Shown here: positions 1 to 7,108 of the stretch, piece by piece
How positions within the stretch are numbered: position 1 is the stretch's first letter
Layout of the letters: each line of letters begins with the position of its first letter
NCBI RefSeq assembly: GCF_003952185.1
Contig: NZ_RXFS01000004.1
Span: 310,001-374,000 of the forward strand
Direction of reading: 5' to 3'
Length of the DNA: 64,000 bases
Source of the DNA: Variovorax sp. 679
GTDB taxonomy: Bacteria > Pseudomonadota > Gammaproteobacteria > Burkholderiales > Burkholderiaceae_C
Notes under the pieces: model-generated
Databases searched by the model: none
What the model was told of the DNA's origin: nothing
The model's input: only the letters and a program-made list of their open reading frames with translations
Program-made: the position numbers and the translations under genes

Positions 1-1151
1 TGCCGTACGCCACCGGCTACTTCCACTTCAGCAGCGAGCCGGCCATCCGCCTCGCGCAGAAGCTGGTGCAGATCACGCCCGCTTCGCTGACGCGCGTGTA
101 CCTCACGCTGGGCGGCTCCGAGGCGGTCGACGCCGCCGTGCGCTTCATCGTGCAGTACTACAACGCGACCGGCCGTCCGTCGAAGAAGCAGTTCATCTCG
201 CTGGAGCGCGGCTATCACGGCTCGTCGTCCACCGGCGCGGGCCTCACTGCGCTGCCGGCCTTCCACCGCGGCTTCGACCTGCCGCTGCCCACGCAGCACT
301 ACATCGCCTCGCCTTACGCGTACCGTCATGCCGACGGTGCCGACCCGCAGGCGCTGATCGCCTCGTCGGTCGCTGCGCTGCGCGCCAAGGTGGCCGAGCT
401 GGGCGCGGACAACGTGGCCGCCTTCTTCTGCGAACCGATCCAGGGCTCGGGCGGCGTCATCGTGCCGCCCAAGGGCTGGCTGACGGCCATGCGCGAGGCC
501 GCGCGCGAGCTCGACATCCTCTTCGTGGTCGACGAGGTCATCACCGGCTTCGGCCGCACCGGCCCCATGTTCGCCTGCGAGGCCGAAGGCGTGGAGCCCG
601 ACCTGATGACCATGGCCAAGGGCCTGACGGCGGGCTACGTGCCGATGGGCGCGACCATGATGTCGGAGAAGGTCTACGCCGGCATCGCCGACGGCGCGCC
701 GGCGGGCGCCGCCATCGGCCACGGCGCGACCTATTCGGCGCACCCGGTCGGCGCCGCGGTCGCGCTCGAGGTGCTGCGGCTCTACGAGGAAGGCGGCATC
801 CTCGCCAACGGCCAGCGCGGCGCGGCGCATTTCGCGGCCGGGCTCGACGCGCTGCTCGAGCACCCGCTGGTGGGCGACTCGCGCCATCGCGGCCTGCTCG
901 GCGCGCTGGAGCTGGTGAGCGACAAGGCCAGCAAGCGCGGATTCGACGCCGCGCTCGGGCTGTCCGACCGCATCTTCGCGGCCGGCTACCGCAACGGCCT
1001 GGTGTTCCGCTCCTTCGGCGACCACATCCTCGGCTTCGCGCCCGCGCTCACTTTCACGGAGGACGAGTTCGCGCAGATGTTCGCGCGGCTGAAGAAGACG
1101 CTCGACGAGGTGCTGGCCGCGCCCGACGTCCGCGCCGCGATGGCCGCCTGA
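1..1151 (+). CDS. Class III (omega) aminotransferase, 5' end missing
   Basis: The reading frame is open from position 3 and lacks its N-terminus, leaving 382 residues to the TGA at 1149-1151. It is a PLP-dependent fold-type I class III aminotransferase, the family that moves amino groups from diamines, omega-amino acids or amino acids to pyruvate or 2-oxoglutarate. Visible landmarks are GGSEAVDAA near the start, the cofactor-binding VVDEVITGFGRTG, and MTMAKGL, whose Lys (codon 618-620) should form the Schiff base. It lies upstream of an Lrp-type regulator and an FAD dehydrogenase operon, which suggests amine or amino-acid catabolism. The substrate cannot be read from the sequence. Confidence 0.9.
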   Translation, partial: PYATGYFHFSSEPAIRLAQKLVQITPASLTRVYLTLGGSEAVDAAVRFIVQYYNATGRPSKKQFISLERGYHGSSSTGAGLTALPAFHRGFDLPLPTQHYIASPYAYRHADGADPQALIASSVAALRAKVAELGADNVAAFFCEPIQGSGGVIVPPKGWLTAMREAARELDILFVVDEVITGFGRTGPMFACEAEGVEPDLMTMAKGLTAGYVPMGATMMSEKVYAGIADGAPAGAAIGHGATYSAHPVGAAVALEVLRLYEEGGILANGQRGAAHFAAGLDALLEHPLVGDSRHRGLLGALELVSDKASKRGFDAALGLSDRIFAAGYRNGLVFRSFGDHILGFAPALTFTEDEFAQMFARLKKTLDEVLAAPDVRAAMAA

Positions 1152-1229
1152 AACGGCGTCCCGCAATACCCGCAAGAGCCGGCCGCCGACGCAGAATCGG
1201 GATCTCTCGTTTCGTTATCAGGCCCCGCC

Positions 1230-1724
1230 ATGTCAGAAGCTTTCAAGATCGACCGACTCGACCTGCGTATCCTGGCCCAGTTGCAGAAGAACGGGCGCAT
1301 GACCAACGTCGACCTGGCGGATGCGGTGGGGCTGTCGCCCAGCCCCTGCCTGATCCGCGTGAAGCGGCTGGAGCAGGCGGGCTACATCGCCGGCTACGGC
1401 GCGCACCTGCGGCTCGAAAAGCTCGGCGACACGCTCACCGTGTTCACCGAGGTCACGCTGCAGGACCACCATCGCGAAGACTTCGTGCGCTTCGAGGCCG
1501 CCATCCGCGAGGTCGACGAGGTGCTCGAATGCCACCTGGTCAGCGGCGGCTACGACTACCTGCTGCGCTTCCTCACGCGCGGCGTGAACCACTACCAGGA
1601 AGTGATCGAGGGGCTGCTCGAACGCAACATCGGCATCTCGAAGTACTTCAGCTACATCGTCATCAAGTCGCCGTTCATCAAGACGCACTGTCCGATCGAA
1701 CGGCTTTTTCCCCACGAGCGCTGA
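1230..1724 (+). CDS. Lrp/AsnC family transcriptional regulator
   Basis: A 164-residue protein of the usual Lrp/AsnC length. Residues about 8-60 form the winged helix-turn-helix (DLRILAQLQKNGRMTNVDL then LSPSPCLIRVKRLEQAGYI). The remainder is the RAM effector-binding and oligomerisation domain (HLVSGGYDYLLRF, SYIVIKSPFIK). Members bind amino acids and control transport or catabolic genes. It sits 78 bp after the aminotransferase and 21 bp before the [2Fe-2S] protein on the same strand, so it probably controls this amine-catabolic block and may be cotranscribed with it. The effector is unknown. Confidence 0.92.
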   Translation: MSEAFKIDRLDLRILAQLQKNGRMTNVDLADAVGLSPSPCLIRVKRLEQAGYIAGYGAHLRLEKLGDTLTVFTEVTLQDHHREDFVRFEAAIREVDEVLECHLVSGGYDYLLRFLTRGVNHYQEVIEGLLERNIGISKYFSYIVIKSPFIKTHCPIERLFPHER

Positions 1725-1746
1725 CCGGCGCTCCCGACGCTTCTCC

Positions 1747-2127
1747 ATGCCCGAACCCACGCCTCGCCTCCCACCGTCGGCCCGCTTCGTGCGGCTCGCG
1801 GAAACCGACCGGCCCGCGCTGACCCTGCAGATCGACGGCGAGGCCCGCACGGCGCTGGCCGGCGACACGCTGCTGGTGGCGCTGCTGAGCAACGGGCGAC
1901 GGGTGCGCGACAGCGAGTTCGGCGACGGGCCGCGCGCCGGCTTCTGCCTGATGGGCGCCTGCCAGGACTGCTGGGTGTGGACGCCGGCCGGCGAGCGCCT
2001 TCGTGCCTGTTCGACGGCTGTCGAGGAAGGCATGTCGGTGCTCACGCATCCGCCCGTGAACCAATGGACGGCGACGCCGGACCTGCAGCAGTCGCTGGCC
2101 CGCCATGCGCCGGAGGCCGGGGCATGA
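1747..2127 (+). CDS. [2Fe-2S]-binding small subunit of a multi-subunit FAD dehydrogenase (HcnA/opine-oxidase type)
   Basis: A 126-residue ferredoxin-like protein. Residues 24-100 carry the plant-type cluster motif with Cys67, Cys72, Cys75 (C-x4-C-x2-C) and Cys88. This architecture is typical of the small subunit of HcnABC-like, opine-oxidase-like and hydroxyproline-dehydrogenase-like complexes. In those, a small ferredoxin, a BFD-type FAD subunit and a DAO-type FAD subunit oxidise a C-N bond and pass electrons to the respiratory chain. Its TGA overlaps the next ATG (ATGA at 2124-2127), so the subunits are translationally coupled. Confidence 0.88.
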   Translation: MPEPTPRLPPSARFVRLAETDRPALTLQIDGEARTALAGDTLLVALLSNGRRVRDSEFGDGPRAGFCLMGACQDCWVWTPAGERLRACSTAVEEGMSVLTHPPVNQWTATPDLQQSLARHAPEAGA

Positions 2128-3539
2128 GCGGGGTTTCTTCTTCTTCTTCTTCTTCACCGCGCATCGTCGTCGTCGGCACGGGGCCCGCCGGCGTGCGCGC
2201 CGCGCAGGCGCTGGTGCGCGCCGGCGTGCGGCCCATCGTCATCGACGAAAGCCGGCGCGACGGCGGCCAGATCTACCGCCGGCAGCCCGAGGGTTTCAAG
2301 CGCTCCTACGCCAAGCTCTACGGCACCGAGGCCGCGAAGGCGCAGGCGCTGCACGGCGACTTCGACGCGCTGCGCGAACACATCGACTACCGCGGCGACA
2401 CGCTGGCCTGGAACGTCAGCGAAGGTGCGCTGCACGTCGTGCATGCCGGCGAGCCGCAGACGCTGCCATTCGATGCGCTGCTGGTGTGCAGCGGCGCGAC
2501 CGATCGGCTGATGCCTGTTGCCGGCTGGCATCGCGCAGGTTGCTACAGCCTGGGTGCATCGCAGATCGCGCTGAAGGCGCAGGCTTGCGCGATCGGCTCG
2601 CGTGTCGTCTTCATGGGCAGCGGTCCGCTGCTGTACCTCGTGGCCTCGCAGTATGTGCAGGCCGGCGCGCAGGTGGCGGCGGTGCTCGACACCGCGCCGG
2701 CCGCCAAGTCCTGGAGCGCGGTAGCCGGATTGCTCGCGCGGCCGCGGCTGGCATTGCGCGGGCTCGCGCTGATCCGCAGCCTGCGCGGTGCGGGCGTGCC
2801 GGTGCTGCAGGGCGTGACGCCGCTGCGCATCGACGGCGACGACAGCCTGGGCGTGCAGGCGGTGGTCGTGCGCGACGCCCGGGGGCGCGAGCAACGCTTC
2901 GAATGCGATGCCGTGGGCCTCGGCTGGCATCTGCGCGCCGAAACGCAACTGGCCGATCTGGCGCGCTGCGACTTCGAATTCGAGCCGCTGAGCCGGCAGT
3001 GGCTGCCGCGCATCGATGCCGATGGCCGCAGCAGCACGAAGGGCGTGTACCTGGCCGGCGATGGCGCCCGCATCCTCGGGGCCGACGGTGCCGAGGCGGC
3101 AGGCAGGCTGGCGGCGCTCGCCGCGCTGGCCGACCTGGGCCACGCGCAGGGCCGTGCTCTTCACGACGCCGAGTCCGTCGCGCTGCGCCGCACCCTGGCG
3201 CAGATGAACCGCTTTCGCGAAGGGCTGGCGCGTGCCTTTCCATGGCCGCATGCGCAGGCGGCGGCACTTCCAGACGACGCGGTCGTGTGCCGTTGCGAGG
3301 CCGTGACGGCCGGCGAGCTGCGCCGCTGCGTCAACGAGATGGACAGCCACGAAGTCAATCGCGCCAAGGCCTTCAGCCGCGTCGGCATGGGGCGTTGCCA
3401 GGGCCGCTTCTGCGGCCATGCGTCGGCCGAGATCGTGGCGCAGGCCAGCGGCGTGCCGGTGGAGCTGGTGGGGCGGCTGCGCTCGCAGGCGCCCGTCAAA
3501 CCGATGATGATGAACATGCGCGAGGTGGAACAGGCATGA
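2124..3539 (+). CDS. FAD/NAD(P)-binding oxidoreductase with C-terminal BFD-like [2Fe-2S] domain (HcnB/opine-oxidase subunit A type)
   Basis: A 471-residue flavoprotein starting at the ATG that overlaps the upstream stop. The N-terminal Rossmann motif VVVGTGPAGVRAA lies at residues 15-27. A second nucleotide-binding region near VVFMGSGPLL follows. The C-terminal BFD-like domain has Cys389-x-Cys391 and Cys425-x4-Cys430. This is the middle subunit of opine-oxidase/HcnABC/D-hydroxyproline-dehydrogenase-like complexes and would relay electrons between the substrate FAD and the iron-sulfur clusters. A run of seven serines (residues 5-11) from a TCT microsatellite precedes the Rossmann motif and is unusual. 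The substrate is unresolved. Confidence 0.88.
   Translation: MSGVSSSSSSSPRIVVVGTGPAGVRAAQALVRAGVRPIVIDESRRDGGQIYRRQPEGFKRSYAKLYGTEAAKAQALHGDFDALREHIDYRGDTLAWNVSEGALHVVHAGEPQTLPFDALLVCSGATDRLMPVAGWHRAGCYSLGASQIALKAQACAIGSRVVFMGSGPLLYLVASQYVQAGAQVAAVLDTAPAAKSWSAVAGLLARPRLALRGLALIRSLRGAGVPVLQGVTPLRIDGDDSLGVQAVVVRDARGREQRFECDAVGLGWHLRAETQLADLARCDFEFEPLSRQWLPRIDADGRSSTKGVYLAGDGARILGADGAEAAGRLAALAALADLGHAQGRALHDAESVALRRTLAQMNRFREGLARAFPWPHAQAAALPDDAVVCRCEAVTAGELRRCVNEMDSHEVNRAKAFSRVGMGRCQGRFCGHASAEIVAQASGVPVELVGRLRSQAPVKPMMMNMREVEQA
2136..2153 (+). repeat. In-frame trinucleotide microsatellite (TCT)6
   Basis: Six TCT codons followed by TCA encode Ser5-Ser11 of the FAD oxidoreductase, four codons after its ATG. 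Slippage by whole units would change the number of serines and the distance from the start codon without breaking the frame. Confidence 0.9.
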
Positions 3540-4693
3540 GCGATACGACGACCACCACCGACGTGCTGGTGCTCGGCGGCGGCCTCATGGGCACCACCGC
3601 CGCTTTCTTCCTGCGTCGCCAGCATGGGCTGTCGGTCACGCTGCTCGAACGCGAGCTCGTGGGTCGCCAGGCCAGCGGCACCAACTTCGGCAACGTGCGG
3701 CGGCAGGGCCGCGCGCTGGCGCAGATGCCGCTGGCCAACCGCGCACGCGCCGTCTGGGGCCGCGTGAAGGAACTGCTCGGCGAAGACCTGGAGTTCGTGC
3801 CCTACGGCCACCTGCGTGTCTGCTACACCGAGAAGCAGGCGGCGGTGCTGGAGCAGTACGCAAGGGACGTGAAGCCGCTGGGCCTCGATCTCGAACTGTT
3901 CGACGCCGAGCAATTGCGCAGGCGCTGGGGCATCTTCGCGCCAGGCATCGTGGCCGGCTCGCTGTCGCCGAACGACGGCCATGCCAACCCGCGGCTGGCC
4001 GGCCCTGCCTTCGCGCGGGCCGCGCGGCGCGCGGGCGCGAACATCGTCGAGCATGCCGAGGTAGTGCAGGTCGAGCGCGACGGCGCGGGCTTCGTCGCCC
4101 ATACGGCGGACGGCCGGCGCTTTCGCGCGGCGCAGCTTTTCGTGGCCTGCGGCGCGTGGTCGAACCGCATGGCCGAACAGTTCGGCGAGGCCGTGCCGAT
4201 GGAGGCGCGTGGCCCGCAGATGGGCGTGACGGAGCCGCTGCCTTATGCCATCGGGCCGTCGATCGGCATCTCTTCGCCCATCGAGCACGAGGGCCTGTAC
4301 TTCAGGCAGATCGCGCGCGGCAACATCGTCTTCGGCGGCGGGCTCAAGGGGCCGGCGCATGCGCAGCACATCCGCGCCTACGTGAAACCCGACAACGTGC
4401 TGCGCCAGATGCGCGAGCTGCGCCGCTTCGTGCCGGCCTTCGAGCACGTGCAGCTGATCCGAGTGTGGAGCGGCATCGAGGGCTATACGGCGGACTGGCA
4501 GCCCGTGATGGGCCCGAGCGCCCGCGTGCCGGGCCTGCACTACGCCTTCGGCTTCAACGGCGAGGGCTTCGCGATCAGCCCCGGCGTGGGCGAGACGATG
4601 GCCGAGCTGATCGCCACCGGCCGGGCCTCGACGCCGATCGAGAGCTTCTCCATCGGCAGGTTCGCGAGCGAACTGACGAAGCAAGCGGCCTGA
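3536..4693 (+). CDS. DAO-family FAD-dependent oxidoreductase (HcnC/opine-oxidase subunit B type)
   Basis: A 385-residue flavoprotein of the D-amino-acid oxidase/sarcosine oxidase beta fold. The ATG overlaps the preceding TGA (3536-3539). The dinucleotide motif VLVLGGGLMG spans residues 10-19, and the FAD-contacting C-terminal segment is FGFNGEGFAISPGVGE. With the two upstream genes it forms a three-subunit membrane-associated or soluble dehydrogenase, this subunit holding the substrate site. Candidate substrates for such complexes are opines, sarcosine-like N-alkyl amino acids, D-amino acids or D-hydroxyproline; the neighbouring aminotransferase fits any of these. An interspersed repeat follows 17 bp after its stop. 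Confidence 0.88.
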   Translation: MSDTTTTTDVLVLGGGLMGTTAAFFLRRQHGLSVTLLERELVGRQASGTNFGNVRRQGRALAQMPLANRARAVWGRVKELLGEDLEFVPYGHLRVCYTEKQAAVLEQYARDVKPLGLDLELFDAEQLRRRWGIFAPGIVAGSLSPNDGHANPRLAGPAFARAARRAGANIVEHAEVVQVERDGAGFVAHTADGRRFRAAQLFVACGAWSNRMAEQFGEAVPMEARGPQMGVTEPLPYAIGPSIGISSPIEHEGLYFRQIARGNIVFGGGLKGPAHAQHIRAYVKPDNVLRQMRELRRFVPAFEHVQLIRVWSGIEGYTADWQPVMGPSARVPGLHYAFGFNGEGFAISPGVGETMAELIATGRASTPIESFSIGRFASELTKQAA

Positions 4694-4710
4694 GTTCAAG
4701 GGTTGCCCTT

Positions 4711-4800
4711 CCAGCCATACCGTGGGACCGGCTTTGCCGGGCCACCGGTATGGCCCCCTGCAAGGGGGTGGCGGCTACACGAAGTGAGCAAGCCGGGGGT
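4711..4800 (-). repeat. Interspersed structured ~90-bp repeat, copy A
   Basis: One of four related copies in the window. Read on the minus strand it begins 5 bp after the cupin stop codon with ACCCCC and continues to the 3' half CCACGGTATGG. On the plus strand the stems are CCATACC/GGTATGG with GTGG/CCAC, an apical CCGGC-ttt-GCCGG, the hairpin CCCCC-tgcaa-GGGGG, and GCTAC/GTGAGC. Copies B, C and D have CACC/GGTG and GCCAC/GTGGGC or GCGAC/GTGCGC at the same stems, so paired positions change together. It lies between convergent genes. Confidence 0.85.
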
Positions 4801-4805
4801 GAGCC

Positions 4806-5159
4806 CTATGCCATCACGACGAAGACCTTGCGCAGGGTCTCGTGCACATGCCACTCGCCAGTGGTGTGTGCCGGAAAGAACAGCGTGTCGCCCGCGCGGA
4901 TCTGCAGAGCCTCGCCGCCGGTGGGCGTGAAGGTGCAGGCGCCGGCCAGGATGTGCATGACCTCGGCGTTGGCCAGCTGGCGCTCGAAGCGGCCGGGCTC
5001 GCATTGCCAGATGCCGCTCTTGTTCTCGCCCGCGCCGGCGAGCTCGACGTCGATGCCGCTGAGCCGGCAGGGCGGCTGGCTCAGGGGACGCGCGGGCGTG
5101 CCCTGGTCTTGCAGGCCGCCGATGGTGGCCGACTGGCGCAGGATGGTGATGCCCGTCAT
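4806..5159 (-). CDS. Small single-domain cupin protein
   Basis: A 117-residue protein almost entirely made of one cupin beta-barrel. The two cupin motifs are seen around EVMHILAGACTFTP and GDTLFFPAHTTGEWHVHE, with histidines placed to bind a metal. Small stand-alone cupins of this type bind organic acids or act as isomerases or sensors, and the sequence alone does not decide. Its ATG lies 2 bp downstream of the HAD gene's stop on the same strand, so the two are an operon. The gene ends next to repeat copy A. Confidence 0.8.
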   Translation of the reverse strand: MTGITILRQSATIGGLQDQGTPARPLSQPPCRLSGIDVELAGAGENKSGIWQCEPGRFERQLANAEVMHILAGACTFTPTGGEALQIRAGDTLFFPAHTTGEWHVHETLRKVFVVMA

Positions 5160-5161
5160 GC

Positions 5162-5860
5162 TCAACGTCCCGCCTCTACCGCGTCGGCCAGCTCGGCCAG
5201 CGTGTGGAAGTGGTAGTCGGGTACCGTGTGCTTCGACTCGATGGTGCCGCCCGAACCCTTCTGCGCATGGCGCCGCTCGATCCAGCAGGTGGTGATGCCC
5301 AGCTGCTTCGAGATGCCGATGTCGTGGTACTGGCTCTGCGCCACATGCAGGTTGTCGGCCTGCCTGTAGCCCCAGGCGCCTTCGAAGCGGCCGCGTGCAT
5401 AGGCGAAGTAGCGCGCGTCGGGCTTCTCGCACAGCGCGTCGTCGCAGCTCAGCAGCATGTCGAAGGGCGAGCCCAGGGTCTTGTCGAAATGCGCGAGCGC
5501 CCAGGCCTGCGCGTTGGTCATCGTCACCAGCTTGAAGCGCTTGCCAAGGCGCTTGAGCGCCTCCACCGAGTCGGGAAATGCCGGCCATTGCGAGACGGAG
5601 TCGCGCAGGCCTTTCGCGATGGCATCGGTGTCGGGCAGGCCCAGCGCGGGGGCTACGGCGTGCCAGCAGCGCTCGAGGTCGTCGGGATACCAGCCGGCGT
5701 TGCCGTCGGCGCGTGCGCGCCGGTAGGCGGCGAGGAAGTCGTCGTCGCTCACCTTGGAATCGGGCGCCACGCTGCGCAGGTAGGCGAGCATGCCGCCCTC
5801 GAAATCGATCAGCGTGCCGACGACGTCGAAGGTGAGGACCTTGAAATCTTGCAGGGACAT
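5162..5860 (-). CDS. HAD-superfamily hydrolase, haloacid dehalogenase type II-like
   Basis: A 232-residue HAD hydrolase. Motif I is FDVVGTLID with nucleophile Asp12, motif II contains LVTMTNA, motif III has Lys in CEKPDARYF, and motif IV acidic residues follow at QSQYHDIGIS. The length and cap insertion match the (S)-2-haloacid dehalogenase/phosphoglycolate phosphatase-like class. Whether it removes halide or phosphate cannot be judged. It is followed within 2 bp by the cupin gene. Another in-frame ATG lies a short way upstream; this start is chosen because MSLQDFKVLTFD is the normal spacing to motif I. Confidence 0.82.
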   Translation of the reverse strand: MSLQDFKVLTFDVVGTLIDFEGGMLAYLRSVAPDSKVSDDDFLAAYRRARADGNAGWYPDDLERCWHAVAPALGLPDTDAIAKGLRDSVSQWPAFPDSVEALKRLGKRFKLVTMTNAQAWALAHFDKTLGSPFDMLLSCDDALCEKPDARYFAYARGRFEGAWGYRQADNLHVAQSQYHDIGISKQLGITTCWIERRHAQKGSGGTIESKHTVPDYHFHTLAELADAVEAGR

Positions 5861-6119
5861 GGAAACGCTCCAGGGATGAAGTGGGGATGGCTCCATCGAG
5901 CATAGATGTGGCGCTTCGGCGCGCGTCCCGAACTGGGGCCGCGTGGCGGCACAGGATGTCGTTGTCGGCGCTGCCGCGGCATCTTCTTGCACGGCGTCGA
6001 ATGGTGAAACTCCGGGCGGGATGCCGGCTCCATAAGGTCTACGATCAGACCGGCGATGCCCTGGGTGCCTTCGGCACTCGCGACGATGCGGCAAGCCCAT
6101 TCACATCCGGAATCTTTCG

Positions 6120-6605
6120 ATGACCCAGGCCGATCCGACAAACAAGGAAGAAGACGAAGAGCTTCGCGCGACCGCCACGGCGCGCCTGGAAGATGCCGGA
6201 ATCGGCGTCACCGCGGAGCGCGTACGGGTCCTGGGGCTGCTCATCAGGTTCAATGACCGCGCGTGGACTGCACAGGAACTCGCGCAGTCGGGCCTGGGCG
6301 CGGCGTCCGACCCGGCGGCGATCACGCGCCTTTATCGCACCCTCCATTTGCTGGAGCAGCGGGGCGTGGTGACGAGGGAGATCGAGGCGTCTTCGGGACG
6401 GCCGAGTCTGGGCTATAGGCTCGCCGGGGCGAAGTCGCCCTTGCGGTTTCGATGCCGCAGCTGCAACCGCCTGGTGGAGGCCAACGACGAGCGGCTGCGC
6501 GAGCAGCTGGAGAGCGCGGGCGCGCTGCAGGGCCTTCCGGTATCGGAGGGAGAAACGCTGGTGCTGGTTACCTGCAGCCGGTGCGCAGCCGGCGCGTCGG
6601 GCTGA
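6120..6605 (+). CDS. Degenerate Fur-family regulator 1
   Basis: A 161-residue protein with a Fur-like winged helix (residues about 30-85; ITRLYRTLHLLEQRGVV aligns with the [12 protein letters not shown] recognition region of true Fur). The dimerisation domain keeps two CxxC pairs at Cys112/Cys115 and Cys152/Cys155, the structural zinc site. The HHDH metal-sensing segment present in the canonical Fur at 57582-58001 is replaced by KSPLRF, and no His-rich loop remains. It may therefore regulate without iron sensing, or bind a different metal. Its 3' end overlaps the convergent Fur-like gene by 38 bp. Confidence 0.78.
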   Translation: MTQADPTNKEEDEELRATATARLEDAGIGVTAERVRVLGLLIRFNDRAWTAQELAQSGLGAASDPAAITRLYRTLHLLEQRGVVTREIEASSGRPSLGYRLAGAKSPLRFRCRSCNRLVEANDERLREQLESAGALQGLPVSEGETLVLVTCSRCAAGASG

Positions 6606-7074
6606 CAGCCGTTGCTTCATCGGTGCCGGGCGAGGCGGCCTGCGGCAGCTGCCCGCAACGCCGGCACAGCATGCGGATCTCGATCGGGTCGCTGGAAACG
6701 GGCATGCCCTGCGCGTTGCATGCCTGCGCGATGAGCTGCGAGAGCAGGCCTGCCGCGGGCATGTCGACCGCGCTCGCGCAGGCGCTGCACATGAGCCTTA
6801 CCGGAGCGGCGGGCGGGCTCACGGCGGCTATCCGGTAGACCGACGAGACATGGCCGTTGCGCGTCGTCCATTCGTGGTTCAGGCGACCGGCCTCGACCAG
6901 GCGCTTCAGGTCCCGGTAGAGCGCGGACATCGCGAGCAATGCCCCGTCCTGTCCGAGCCTCTTGTTGATTTCGATCGCGTTGAGGCTGGCGCCGCGCGCC
7001 TCTTCCATGACCCGCATCACCCGCTCGTGCCGTAGCACGGAGCGGGTGCCTGCGCGTCTTTGCACCGTGTTCAC
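6568..7074 (-). CDS. Degenerate Fur-family regulator 2
   Basis: A 168-residue protein read from a GTG start at 7074. Residues 15-80 look like a Fur winged helix (MSALYRDLKRLVEAGRLN). The C-terminal half keeps CSAC (Cys96, Cys99) and CRRC (Cys137, Cys140), but the regulatory histidines are missing: the HHDHL region is PAAPVRL. It lies 34 bp downstream of the siderophore receptor on the same strand, so it is likely cotranscribed and may feed back on receptor expression. A shorter version from an internal ATG at 7017 would lose part of the first helix. Confidence 0.75.
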   Translation of the reverse strand: MNTVQRRAGTRSVLRHERVMRVMEEARGASLNAIEINKRLGQDGALLAMSALYRDLKRLVEAGRLNHEWTTRNGHVSSVYRIAAVSPPAAPVRLMCSACASAVDMPAAGLLSQLIAQACNAQGMPVSSDPIEIRMLCRRCGQLPQAASPGTDEATAVSPTRRLRTGCR

Positions 7075-7108
7075 GATGTTCGGGAGGAAGGACGCTCGCG
7101 CCGCATGC

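Noticed and set aside
2105..3535. Extension of the DAO-family flavoprotein frame upstream to 2105
   Set aside because: The extra residues are Arg-rich and run antiparallel in meaning to the FAD/BFD gene in another frame; the ATGA overlap at 3536 is the convincing start.
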